38,629 nt of DNA, taken from contig NZ_PXZM01000056.1 of assembly GCF_003013395.1 (NCBI RefSeq), positions 1-38,629 of the forward strand, read 5' to 3'. Below, piece after piece: positions 8,168-17,200 of the stretch. This DNA is from Brevibacillus fortis (GTDB taxonomy: Bacteria; Bacillota; Bacilli; Brevibacillales; Brevibacillaceae). Made by a program: the position numbers and the translations under genes. Each line of letters begins with the position of its first letter. Position 1 is the first letter of the stretch. The notes beneath the pieces are model-generated. The model made no database searches. It had not been told where the DNA came from and saw only the letters and a list, made by a program, of their open reading frames with translations.

Positions 8168-8524
8168 GTGCCGTATAAAGCGTTAATTGAAGCGCATGTG
8201 GGTAGCTGGGAAGTCGCATTCGTGCTCTTGATCGTTGCCTACATCCTGTATCGCGTGGGTAAAGCAAAAGCAGGCAAGATCGTACATATGCTGCTCAGAC
8301 TCATGATGGTCATCATTCTTGTATCGGGAGCTTGGATGCTTTTCGTGGGTCACGCATCAGATTTCTATTACTACTTGAAGGGCATCATCGCGGTTATCGC
8401 CTTTGGTTTGATGGAAATGTCCTTGGGCAAAGCAAAGAGACAAGAAGGCAGCATCGGCTTCTTCATCGGCTGTATTGTCGCATTGGTGCTGGTGATTCTG
8501 CTGGGCTATCGCGTATTTATGTAA
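8168..8524 (+). CDS. YisL-like small membrane protein (DUF1516/UPF0344 family)
   Basis: A small integral membrane protein of 118 residues with four hydrophobic segments: around WEVAFVLLIVAYILY, VHMLLRLMMVIILVSGAWML, LKGIIAVIAFGLMEM and GFFIGCIVALVLVILLGY. Topology, length and the MLLRL / GLMEM elements match the UPF0344 (YisL) family of Bacillales, whose function is unknown. GTG 8168 is chosen because AAAGGAG (8152-8158) is 9 nt upstream; TTG 8159 with the earlier AGGAG is an alternative. Flanked by terminators on both sides, so monocistronic. Confidence 0.8.
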   Translation: MPYKALIEAHVGSWEVAFVLLIVAYILYRVGKAKAGKIVHMLLRLMMVIILVSGAWMLFVGHASDFYYYLKGIIAVIAFGLMEMSLGKAKRQEGSIGFFIGCIVALVLVILLGYRVFM

Positions 8525-8543
8525 GGTAGGCAATACAGGAAGG

Positions 8544-8592
8544 AAAAGGGTTTCCTCGCAAAAGATACTTGCGGGCGAAAGCCTTTTTTTTT
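8544..8592 (+). terminator. Rho-independent terminator after the yisL-like gene
   Basis: A long hairpin with AAGG/CCTT, TTTC/GAAA and CGCAA/TTGCG pairing is followed by nine Ts (8584-8592). Confidence 0.85.
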
Positions 8593-8653
8593 GATTGGAC
8601 GGGAGAGGATGAGCCAAAGAGAGATGAGAAGGGGGGCCATATTACCCTATGTA

Positions 8654-8662
8654 CATATGTTA
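8654..8662 (+). promoter_or_regulatory. Possible sporulation (sigma-K/E-like) -10 element before the giant repeat gene
   Basis: CATATGTTA fits the CATANNNTA -10 consensus of the mother-cell factor sigma-K and lies 21 nt before the start codon. No convincing -35 (AC or ATA) was found at 16-17 nt, and the element would leave a very short leader, so this is weak. Confidence 0.25.
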
Positions 8663-8682
8663 GAGGGGAGAGGTGAGGAAAA

Positions 8683-11600
8683 ATGGCCTATCCTTTTGAC
8701 AGTCAATTCATTCCTTTTATACTCGGGGGAAGTCCATTCGGAGACGTCCCGAACGATGAGAATCCCGACTTTGTCGACCTGGTAGGGAATGCTACATTTC
8801 CTGTTGCTTTTTTGGCGTATGATGGAACGACTCTTTATTTTCGGATGAGAGTAAACGAAGATCCAAGGAATCCGCAAAAAACGGGTTTTCGAAATTATGC
8901 CTGGGGTTATTTGATCAATACAATCGGAGTGGCAGGCACGTACCAATGGATGTTAAGTGTGCAAGGCATGCGCAATCGCATTGCGTTAATTCAAAACACG
9001 ATTGTTGAATTTAACTCATGGAAGGATCAAGCAGAAGGCACAAACGGCAGTGGAGGGCCAAACTGGCAAGCGCCGATCATCAATTTTGATACTGCCCGTG
9101 TGCGGCTGACGAATGATGGCTCTATCTTCAGTGGAAATCCTGATTACTTCATTGATCTCGTCATGCCGGCTGCTGCTTTTTTCTCCACGATCGGTGTTAG
9201 CTCACTTTCTTCCCTTCGTTTCTTGCCCTTTACCTCTACGAATGACAATCATTACAACAGGGACTCTCTGCGGACGAGCGAAGACTTTAGCTTTGCTAAC
9301 TCCCTTAGCAATCCGACTACGATAGCGGCGGGAGATGTGCGAGCCAGCCTTGCTGTCGACAAGCAGATAACAGCAGGGCCAGCCGGAGTGAACACAGGAC
9401 AACTATCGCAATGGACGGGATCGATCACTGTCACCAATACAGGGAAGAGCCAGGCAGCGACAGTCGTTGTCAACGATCTGATCGAGCTGGATCAGGTAAC
9501 AGCTTTTACGGTAAACGCTACAAGTACCGGCGCTGTCAGCTACAATCCGCTCACCAAGGTGCTTAGCTGGAAGATCGGCAATTTGGCCGCTGGTTCAACT
9601 GCCAGCTTGTCATTTACGGTCAGTGGGGTTTTCGCGATCTCTCCAGGCGGAACGCGGCGGTTAAACACAGCGACAGTCACTGGTGTAGACAGCTTTTCTG
9701 GCGGGACGCTGTCTCCAATTCAAGATAATATTGTCATCACGGTTAACTTGGCTGGAAGTATTGCTGGCGTAGTGCTTGACCAGTCCACGAACTTGCCTGT
9801 CGCAGGTGCGCAGGTCGATTTGTATGATTCGATTCCCGTACGAATCGGAACGACGACTACAGATACGGATGGCGCCTATTCGTTTACTGGATTGGCTCCT
9901 GGTCTTTATTCTGTGTCGGTGACCGCGCCGACTTATGATCCAAAAATCCAATTCGTGAGCGTTTTGGCAGGGCAGACCACAAGAGCAGACATTTTGCTTC
10001 CTACGAGTCCGGGTCAGGTGAACGGGACGATAACAGATACCAGATTGGCACCCATCTCAGGTGCAGTGGTAAAGCTCATTAATACGACAGGCGTGACCGT
10101 AAACCAGACAGTGACAGGGGTAGGGGGGACCTATCAGTTTACCAATGTCATGCAGGGTGCCTACACCCTTGCAGTCAGTGTGGATACATTCCAGCCAGCA
10201 ACGGTTGCAATCAATGTCATTCGATCCCAGACGACTACACAAAATGTAGGGCTCCAGTCATCAGTTGCCGAGCTCTCTGGTCTGGTGACAGGTCCGGGTG
10301 GCATACCGATTGCCGGGGCATTGGTGGAAGTGTTGAACCAAGCAGGTATTACGCTGACGGAAACGACAACAGACGGAGCAGGCACGTATCTTCTGACCAA
10401 GCTCGCAGAAGGTGTTTATCAAATCCGTGTCAGTGCCGCAGGCTTTTCCACTCAGTTAGCCGGAATCAGTCTGCAACCCGGAAATGCCAAGGTACTTGAT
10501 TTCGAATTGACGACAGCCTTTGGAACCGTAAGTGGAACCATTACCGATGAGCAAACGGGTGAGGGAATCCCAAATGCGAGCATCAAGGTTGACACTCGTT
10601 CAGGAATTGCTGTAGGAGAGACGTTAACCGACGTAAATGGAGACTACTCTTTATCTTTGCTCGGTCCAGAAACCTATGTCCTTACGGCGGCTGCGGAGGG
10701 GTATGCGGGCCAAATAGTAGGGGTAGAAATCACTGCTGGCGCTACGACGACGGTTGACCTCCAGTTGGAAAAACAGGCCGGGGTATTGATGGGGACAGTC
10801 TCGGACACAGGAGGCAATGCTCTTGCTGATGCCGTTGTCGTTGTTTTTAAGGGAACTGTTCCTGTTGCACAGACGATTACCGACAGCACAGGCACCTTTT
10901 CCTTCCCGCATTTGGCCCCGGATACGTATACCGTAACTGCATCGGCTACTGGTTATTCCACTGCTGTGTTGGGGGCTACTGTGCTGCCTCAGGAAATATC
11001 ATTTCTGGATTTTGTCCTGCAAGCTTCACCGGGAGCAATCACGGGACAGGTGATCGACAGCAGCAATCAGCCTATTCAGGGTGCCACTGTCATCATTCGG
11101 GAAAATACGGCAGCAGGTGCAGCTGTCGCTACTGTATTGACGGATGGGAACGGACAGTATGTGGTACCTGATCTGCTACCGCAGGCGTACGTTGTCAACG
11201 TATCTGCTCCGGATAAAACGACAGTGATCACAGGGGCAGTCGTCACCTCATTGACGACAACAACGGTGAATGTACAGCTGGCAGATTTGCCGGGGAGTAT
11301 TTCCGGTTCGATTTTTGATGCTACGTCGGGTCTGCCGATAACAGGTGCTTCGGTAGAGGTTAGCGTATTGAACCAAGCAGGGGCAATCGTCGCCCATGCA
11401 AATAGCGATCTGGCTGGCAATTACGAGATCACAGGACTGGCACCCGGAGTTTATACCATTACCGCACGTGCAACTAATTATGAAACGAACAGTGCTTCCG
11501 CCATTGTATTTGCGAATACGAATACACCTGTCAGCTTAGCGTTGTTTGCGAGTCCGGGTGAGATCCAAGGACAGGTGGTCGCGGCAGGAACGTTACAGCC

Positions 11601-14600
11601 GATTGCTGGTGCACAAGTAAATGCACTCGATTCCAATGGCTCCGTCGTGACTTCGGCATACAGCGATAGTCAAGGAAGCTTTGTTATCACGGGCTTGGCT
11701 GCAGGTCAATACGTCATCATTGCTTCAGCGAATGGTTTTCAGTCCAATCATGTTGGAGCCATCGTGCTCGCAAATACAACAACCCCTGTCCAGCTTCAGC
11801 TCAACCAGGATTTCGGTTTTATAAGCGGTACAGTAGCACCTGTCGTACCAGGAACCACCATTCAATTGTTTGATATCAATAACTTGTTGATCGGTACTGT
11901 CGTTGCAGATGGAAACGGGACATTTTCAATTTCAGGGGTCGCACCAGGCTCTTATGTCCTTACAGCTACCGCTTCCGGTTACGCTGTTCAATCCGTTGGG
12001 GCGATCGTACAGCCTGGGCAGACGGCCAACGTCTCATTTACGCTTACCCCGAATCCGGCCAGTATTTCTGGAACCGTGCGAGATACGGGTATGCAGCCGA
12101 TTGTCAATGCCGTTGTCCGTATTCTGGATTTGAATGAGACGACAATAGGCTTTGGCTATACGGATTCAAACGGGGGCTATACGATTGGCAACCTGCCAGC
12201 CGGCTCATTTATCGTAGTGGCAAGTGCTCCTGAATATGTGACGGGCTCGATTGGTACTTCACTTGGACCCGGTGAAAACAAAACCGGGGTAGACTTTACT
12301 CTTGGGGCGAATGCAGGCGGGATTAGTGGACAGGTGACGGACGCGACAAATCCCGCGATATTCATTGCAGGCGCCGTTATACTGATTCGTTCGATAAGCG
12401 ACGGAAATGTAGTGGCTACAGCAAGTACCGACCAGACGGGCAGCTATTTGATTGAACATCTGTTGCCGGGTGCTTATACCGTCACGGTTAGTGCGCCTAG
12501 CTATGCGGATCAATCAGTAGGGGCCAATGTAATCACAGGAGAAACGACGGGGGCTAGTGTGGCGCTCTTGCCGTTGCCAGGGTCCATCGTGGGAAGTGTC
12601 ATAAACAGCTTGGGCGTTCCTGTAACGGGAAGCGAAATCAACGTCAAGCTGATGGATAGCAATCAAGCCGTCATACAGAGCTTGCTGGCGAATGAATCGG
12701 GCGTGTTTTTCTTTGCGAGTGTCGCTCCCGGCGTTTACACCGTTATCGCGTCAGCGCCTGGCTATGCGGTAGGAAGTATCGGCGTGATCGTGGCGGCCAA
12801 TACCGCAACTTCAACGACCGTCACTTTACCTGACTTGCCTGCTGCCATTTCGGGAGTCGTAACGAATCAGATGACGGGATTCGGGATTCCGGGAAGCACA
12901 GTGCTCATTACGGATGACTATGGTGTTGTGCTTGCTCAATTATTAACAGACGAACAAGGCAATTTTTTGGCAGAGAAGCTTCCGCCGGGTGTCGTGAATG
13001 TAACTGTTTCTGCGCCAAATTTTGTATCCGTCTCGCAGGCTGCTATTTTGCAAGGGGGCATTACCACCAACTTTCAGCAGGCATTAGTTCCCAATCCCGG
13101 CAGTTTATCCGGCGTTGTGACTGACCCGGAGACGGGCTTGCCGATCACTGGTGCAACGGTAATCGTCTACGACAGCACACGTGCAGCCGTAGGATCTGTC
13201 CTGACAGGTGCTGCAGGGAACTATTCGTTTGACAGGCTGGCTCCCGGAGGGTATACCGTCAATGTAAATGCATCCGGGTATGCAAGCGATGTAGCAGGTG
13301 CACAAATTCAAGCTGGGGCGATGTCCACCTTAAGCTTTGCACTACAAGGGTTACCCGGTGCGATTGTAGGTACAGTGCGAGAGCAAGGTACGGCTTTGCC
13401 GATTGCCGGCGCGGTCATTACGGTTCGGCAGGGAAGTCCATCTGGGACGATTCTTTCCATTGTTCAGGCTGATGAGCAAGGGAAATATATGGTAAGTGGA
13501 CTTCCCCCGGGGAGTTATACACTGATCGCTACTGCTTCGGGATTTGCGGCGGAGGCTTCAACTGTTATGGTCGGATTGGGAGCGACTACAGGTCTCGATT
13601 TTTCCTTGCCGAGTCTACCTGCAAGCGTCACGGGAGAAATTACGGACGCCCTCCTTAACACACCCTTGCCGAACACGCTCGTCCGCTTGTTAGGCAACAA
13701 TAATACGATTCTCTTTGCTACTCAGACAGACGCTCAGGGGATCTACTTCATCGATGGATTTGCGGCAGGAAACTACACCGTTTTGGCAAGAAACGATAAC
13801 TATCAGAGAGAAAACGCATCCTTTGATGTAGCGCCAGGGGGAACCGCTACAGTCAATATTCCGCTGAATCCAAACCCAGGTATTTTGCAGGGGGCTGTCA
13901 GAGATGCGTTTGATGGGACTCCTCTGGTAGGAGCGGAGGTTCTGATCTTTTTCCCGGGCACAAACAACCTGCTGTCTCGGGCAATTACAGACGGTCTCGG
14001 TCAGTTTACTATCGACGGCTTGGCACCTTTAACCTATACGCTGGCGATCAGTGCTCTTAATTATGCCACCCAGCCAGTTGGCGCGACGATTTTTTCTGGT
14101 CAGACGACGGTCATCGACGTGGGGCTTCCCCCGTTTCCAGCAACGGTTACAGGTCAGGTACAGGCTACTGGTGGAGGAGTTGTTCCCAATGCATTGATAC
14201 AGGTGAAGGATTCACACGGGACATTGTTCGGGAGTGCGATCACGGATGATCTCGGCAATTTCTCTGTCGGTAACCTGCCGCCTGGCGCGTATGTGATAAG
14301 CGCGAGTGAAGACAGCTATGCAGCGGCAACCAGTAACATAACCGTGACAGCTGGACAGACAATTAGCGGAGTCATTCTCACGATGTCGCCTCTCCCAGGC
14401 AGTATCTCCGGACAGGTGACCAATCAGTTGACGGGACTCCCGATCACAGGGGCGGCTGTTGCGATTCAGCTGTTTTCCAACGCCTTGTTTGTTGCCAACA
14501 CGGTTACGAACCAGAGTGGACAATTCCAGGTGAATGGCTTGACGGCTGGAGAGTACAATGTCATTGCAAGTGCAGATGGCTTCGGTACGCATTACCGTAC

Positions 14601-15237
14601 AGTTACGGTCGTAAACGGTCAGACGACCGTAACGACAGTCGAGCTATTGCCAATCGTCGGAACGATATCCGGAATGGTCCTCTTGCCGGACGGAACGCAA
14701 GCCAGCGGAAACAATATTCAATTGTCGCTATTCCATTCAAACCAGATTCGTCTACAAAATATCCTGGCTGAGCCGGATGGAACATTCCATTTTGTCAATG
14801 TGGCTCCAGGTACGTATACCGTTATCGGGAGCATCCCGGGCATTGGTACCGGTCAAGCAGAAGCAGTTGTATTGCCGAACCAAACAACCTTTATCATCAT
14901 CCACCTTTCTCAAACGGGTACGATACAAGGAACGGTTCGATCCGGTTTGACAGGTCTGCCAGTTGCAGGGGCGACTGTGTATGTGCAAACGGTGAATCAA
15001 TCAATCAGAACGACTGTGGTCGTCCAAACAGACAGCTTCGGCAGGTACAAGGTGACTGATCTTGCTCCTGGCACCTACTTGGTTGTAGCCAATGCGATGG
15101 GGAGTGGAGAAGCGAGAGCTACAGTGACGCTGGGCATAGGGGAAATCGTGACGCTCGGTCTGGTTCTGGTTCCAGCAGCAATGAGCGGATCTTTTCGGGT
15201 CGCAACATGTCCGAACATTTTGTTTACCCCATTTTGA
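8683..15237 (+). CDS. Giant carboxypeptidase-regulatory-like (CarboxypepD_reg) repeat protein, 2184 aa
   Basis: Residues ~1-215 form a CBM9/DOMON-like beta domain (DGTTLYFRMRVNEDPRNP). Residues ~225-350 are a DUF11-like domain (WTGSITVTNTGKSQAATVVV). From ~357 to ~2166 come 21 tandem repeats of 81-88 residues, each with a G-x-V-x-D start, P-I-x-G-A-x-V turn, T-D-x-x-G-x-Y-x-F strand and L-x-P-G-x-Y-x-V strand, the PF13620-type prealbumin-like fold. A 22nd repeat begins (AAMSGSF) and breaks into an unrelated RVATCPNILFTPF tail. There is no signal peptide, sortase motif, SLH domain or membrane segment. RBS GAGGTGAGGA precedes ATG 8683. Such repeats usually build stalks in surface adhesins; without an export signal a mother-cell/spore-surface location is one possibility. 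Function unknown. Confidence 0.9.
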   Translation: MAYPFDSQFIPFILGGSPFGDVPNDENPDFVDLVGNATFPVAFLAYDGTTLYFRMRVNEDPRNPQKTGFRNYAWGYLINTIGVAGTYQWMLSVQGMRNRIALIQNTIVEFNSWKDQAEGTNGSGGPNWQAPIINFDTARVRLTNDGSIFSGNPDYFIDLVMPAAAFFSTIGVSSLSSLRFLPFTSTNDNHYNRDSLRTSEDFSFANSLSNPTTIAAGDVRASLAVDKQITAGPAGVNTGQLSQWTGSITVTNTGKSQAATVVVNDLIELDQVTAFTVNATSTGAVSYNPLTKVLSWKIGNLAAGSTASLSFTVSGVFAISPGGTRRLNTATVTGVDSFSGGTLSPIQDNIVITVNLAGSIAGVVLDQSTNLPVAGAQVDLYDSIPVRIGTTTTDTDGAYSFTGLAPGLYSVSVTAPTYDPKIQFVSVLAGQTTRADILLPTSPGQVNGTITDTRLAPISGAVVKLINTTGVTVNQTVTGVGGTYQFTNVMQGAYTLAVSVDTFQPATVAINVIRSQTTTQNVGLQSSVAELSGLVTGPGGIPIAGALVEVLNQAGITLTETTTDGAGTYLLTKLAEGVYQIRVSAAGFSTQLAGISLQPGNAKVLDFELTTAFGTVSGTITDEQTGEGIPNASIKVDTRSGIAVGETLTDVNGDYSLSLLGPETYVLTAAAEGYAGQIVGVEITAGATTTVDLQLEKQAGVLMGTVSDTGGNALADAVVVVFKGTVPVAQTITDSTGTFSFPHLAPDTYTVTASATGYSTAVLGATVLPQEISFLDFVLQASPGAITGQVIDSSNQPIQGATVIIRENTAAGAAVATVLTDGNGQYVVPDLLPQAYVVNVSAPDKTTVITGAVVTSLTTTTVNVQLADLPGSISGSIFDATSGLPITGASVEVSVLNQAGAIVAHANSDLAGNYEITGLAPGVYTITARATNYETNSASAIVFANTNTPVSLALFASPGEIQGQVVAAGTLQPIAGAQVNALDSNGSVVTSAYSDSQGSFVITGLAAGQYVIIASANGFQSNHVGAIVLANTTTPVQLQLNQDFGFISGTVAPVVPGTTIQLFDINNLLIGTVVADGNGTFSISGVAPGSYVLTATASGYAVQSVGAIVQPGQTANVSFTLTPNPASISGTVRDTGMQPIVNAVVRILDLNETTIGFGYTDSNGGYTIGNLPAGSFIVVASAPEYVTGSIGTSLGPGENKTGVDFTLGANAGGISGQVTDATNPAIFIAGAVILIRSISDGNVVATASTDQTGSYLIEHLLPGAYTVTVSAPSYADQSVGANVITGETTGASVALLPLPGSIVGSVINSLGVPVTGSEINVKLMDSNQAVIQSLLANESGVFFFASVAPGVYTVIASAPGYAVGSIGVIVAANTATSTTVTLPDLPAAISGVVTNQMTGFGIPGSTVLITDDYGVVLAQLLTDEQGNFLAEKLPPGVVNVTVSAPNFVSVSQAAILQGGITTNFQQALVPNPGSLSGVVTDPETGLPITGATVIVYDSTRAAVGSVLTGAAGNYSFDRLAPGGYTVNVNASGYASDVAGAQIQAGAMSTLSFALQGLPGAIVGTVREQGTALPIAGAVITVRQGSPSGTILSIVQADEQGKYMVSGLPPGSYTLIATASGFAAEASTVMVGLGATTGLDFSLPSLPASVTGEITDALLNTPLPNTLVRLLGNNNTILFATQTDAQGIYFIDGFAAGNYTVLARNDNYQRENASFDVAPGGTATVNIPLNPNPGILQGAVRDAFDGTPLVGAEVLIFFPGTNNLLSRAITDGLGQFTIDGLAPLTYTLAISALNYATQPVGATIFSGQTTVIDVGLPPFPATVTGQVQATGGGVVPNALIQVKDSHGTLFGSAITDDLGNFSVGNLPPGAYVISASEDSYAAATSNITVTAGQTISGVILTMSPLPGSISGQVTNQLTGLPITGAAVAIQLFSNALFVANTVTNQSGQFQVNGLTAGEYNVIASADGFGTHYRTVTVVNGQTTVTTVELLPIVGTISGMVLLPDGTQASGNNIQLSLFHSNQIRLQNILAEPDGTFHFVNVAPGTYTVIGSIPGIGTGQAEAVVLPNQTTFIIIHLSQTGTIQGTVRSGLTGLPVAGATVYVQTVNQSIRTTVVVQTDSFGRYKVTDLAPGTYLVVANAMGSGEARATVTLGIGEIVTLGLVLVPAAMSGSFRVATCPNILFTPF

Positions 15238-15298
15238 TATTTTGGAGAATTACTCCACCAAAAATAAAAAATATGGCGGATAACTCCTTTTTTGATAT

Positions 15299-15330
15299 AA
15301 TAGCTGTAGAAATACAGCTATTTTGTTTTG
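15299..15330 (+). terminator. Terminator-like hairpin after the giant gene, overlapping a -10 box
   Basis: Arms AATAGCTGTA (15299-15308) and TACAGCTATT (15313-15322) pair perfectly around a GAAA loop and lead into TTGTTTTG, so it can terminate the preceding transcript. It begins inside a TATAAT (15296-15301), so it may instead be an operator or a leader hairpin of the downstream regulator gene. Confidence 0.55.
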
Positions 15331-15382
15331 GGTAAAAACAACTGTGAAAATCCTGACTTTTATTCAAGGGGGAGCGAGCCAT

Positions 15383-16276
15383 ATGGTGAAACAGCAAGAG
15401 GAGCTGTCCCATCCATTGACAGCTACCATCACGAAGACAAATACGCTTTTGCATATTCAGAGTCTCCTTCCCTCCTTTACGAAATCGGAGCAAAAGGTTG
15501 CCCATATCGTCTTACAGCAGACAGACAGCGTAATTTATTCATCGGTGATTGACCTTTCCGAAAAGGCGGGAGTGGGTGAAACGACCGTTCTCCGATTTTG
15601 CAGGAAAATAGGCTTTCATGGCTATCAGGAATTCAAGCTGGCATTGGCGCAAGAATTGGTCAATCCAGTCAAAAACTTGCATGGCGAAGTCGGAGAAGAT
15701 GATTCGCTGGACATCATCACGCACAAAGTAACAGCAACCAATCAACAGGCGATTGGGGATACCACGGCCCTGTTTCAGATCGAACAGCTGGAGCGTTGTG
15801 TAGACCTTTTGCAAAAAGCAAACACGATCCATTTTTACGGGGTAGGCACGTCAGCGGTAACCGCCCAGGATGCCAAGTACACTTTCTTGCGGATCGGGCT
15901 TCGCGTGGACGCTTTTAATGAATCGCATTTGCAAGCGATGGCTGCAGCGACTCTGGGACCGGGGGATGTCGCGATCGGTTTGTCTGTATCAGGCAGTACG
16001 AAAGACACCATCGATTCATTGAAAGTCGCCAAGCAGGCAGGAGCAACTTGCATTTGCCTGACGCACTATCGACGCTCGCCTATTACGAATGTAGCGGACA
16101 TTACGCTTCTGACCGCAGCGCAAGAAGGTCCGTTGCAGGGAGGCTCTCTCGCAGCCAAAATTGCACAGCTGCATGTACTGGATGTTATCAGTACGACCAT
16201 TACGATGCGCAACAAGGAAAAGGCTCTTTTATACAAAGAGAGAACTGCGAAGGCTGTACTGGAGAGAAAATACTAA
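15383..16276 (+). CDS. MurR/RpiR family transcriptional regulator with SIS domain
   Basis: A 297-residue sugar-phosphate-responsive regulator. The N-terminal HTH_6 domain (about residues 20-95) includes FTKSEQKVAHIVLQ and KAGVGETTVLRFCRKIGFHG. The C-terminal SIS domain (about 125-260) includes TIHFYGVGTSAVTAQDAKY and the phosphosugar-binding GLSVSGSTKDTIDSLKVAK. Start ATG 15383 follows AAGGGGGAG; the reading frame opens earlier but without a ribosome site. It lies 38 nt before nagB, so it presumably controls amino-sugar use in response to a hexosamine phosphate. Ligand not determinable from sequence. Confidence 0.88.
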   Translation: MVKQQEELSHPLTATITKTNTLLHIQSLLPSFTKSEQKVAHIVLQQTDSVIYSSVIDLSEKAGVGETTVLRFCRKIGFHGYQEFKLALAQELVNPVKNLHGEVGEDDSLDIITHKVTATNQQAIGDTTALFQIEQLERCVDLLQKANTIHFYGVGTSAVTAQDAKYTFLRIGLRVDAFNESHLQAMAAATLGPGDVAIGLSVSGSTKDTIDSLKVAKQAGATCICLTHYRRSPITNVADITLLTAAQEGPLQGGSLAAKIAQLHVLDVISTTITMRNKEKALLYKERTAKAVLERKY

Positions 16277-16314
16277 AAGCATTCTGAACTTATATTGGAT
16301 AGGAGTGGTTGGAA

Positions 16315-17079
16315 ATGAAGTTCGTGATCGTGAAAGATTACGCGGAGCTTAGCAGAAAAGCTGCTGAAATGCTCGTAAGCGAAGTAAAAGCAAATCCGAA
16401 GTCTGTTTTTGGCCTTGCAACCGGAGGCACACCAGTAGGGATGTACCGTGAGCTAATCAAGCTGTCACAAGCACAGAGCATCGATTTTTCGCAAGCGAGC
16501 AGCTTTAATCTGGATGAATACGTCGGACTTTCCTCCACTCATCCGCAAAGCTATCGCTCGTATATGCAAGAAAACTTGTTCAATCACATCAACATTCCTG
16601 CGGAGAAAACACAGGTGCCAGTTGGAAATACGATAGACCATTTGGCAGAGTGTGCACGCTATGAGGAAGCGATTCGTTTGGCAGGCGGGATCGACATACA
16701 GGTGCTGGGGATCGGCAATAACGGTCATATTGGCTTTAACGAGCCTGGCTCCCCTGCCGACTCGGTGACACGCGTGGTCCAGCTCACTGACAGCACCATT
16801 GAAGCAAATGCTCGCTATTTTGACAGTGTGGACCAGGTGCCGACTCAGGCCGTTTCCATGGGGATCAAGACGATTCTTGGCGCCAAAAAAGTCCTTCTTC
16901 TCGCAAGTGGAGAGGCAAAGGCAGAGGCAGTGAGATTGATGCTAGAGGGGGAGCCTACGGCAGATGTACCAGCTTCCTTATTGCAATTACATCCGAATGT
17001 AACAGTCATTGTGGATCATGAGGCAGCGAGCAAGCTGACAACCTCCGTACTGGCAGGAACGAAACCAAGCGGCAGTTAA
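16315..17079 (+). CDS. nagB: Glucosamine-6-phosphate deaminase
   Basis: Converts glucosamine-6-phosphate to fructose-6-phosphate and ammonia. Family hallmarks are all present in 254 residues: LATGGTPVGMYREL, FNLDEYVGLSSTHPQSYRSYM (catalytic Asp), LGIGNNGHIGFNEPG (active-site His/Glu region) and AVSMGIKTILGAKKVLLLASG. Start ATG 16315 is 9 nt after AGGAG; the TTG at 16309 is too close. It forms a two-gene unit with the upstream RpiR-type regulator. No nagA or PTS gene lies in the window, unlike many nag operons. A terminator overlaps its last codons. Confidence 0.95.
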   Translation: MKFVIVKDYAELSRKAAEMLVSEVKANPKSVFGLATGGTPVGMYRELIKLSQAQSIDFSQASSFNLDEYVGLSSTHPQSYRSYMQENLFNHINIPAEKTQVPVGNTIDHLAECARYEEAIRLAGGIDIQVLGIGNNGHIGFNEPGSPADSVTRVVQLTDSTIEANARYFDSVDQVPTQAVSMGIKTILGAKKVLLLASGEAKAEAVRLMLEGEPTADVPASLLQLHPNVTVIVDHEAASKLTTSVLAGTKPSGS

Positions 17080-17101
17080 TGCACCGCTTGGTTTTCATTT
17101 T
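17063..17101 (+). terminator. Rho-independent terminator of nagB (stem overlaps the stop codon region)
   Basis: AACCAAGCGG (17063-17072, within the final codons) pairs perfectly with CCGCTTGGTT (17084-17093), followed by TTCATTTTT. Confidence 0.85.
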
Positions 17102-17140
17102 TCTTGTTCACCAATCTGTTCCGAATACGCACTTGTTCCT

Positions 17141-17149
17141 TATGCTATA
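17141..17149 (+). promoter_or_regulatory. Extended -10 promoter of hemQ
   Basis: TGCTATACT matches the extended -10 pattern TGnTATAmT about 50 nt upstream of the hemQ ATG. No clear -35 box. Confidence 0.5.
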
Positions 17150-17200
17150 CTGGGAATGTTGCAAAAAGGTCACCAGATTTTTCAAAGGAGCTGATTTAGA

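Noticed and set aside
10000..15000. Suspected CRISPR or DNA-level tandem repeat array inside the giant gene
   Set aside because: The periodicity is at protein level only (about 86 codons) and the nucleotide sequences are well diverged, with no constant direct repeats and spacers.
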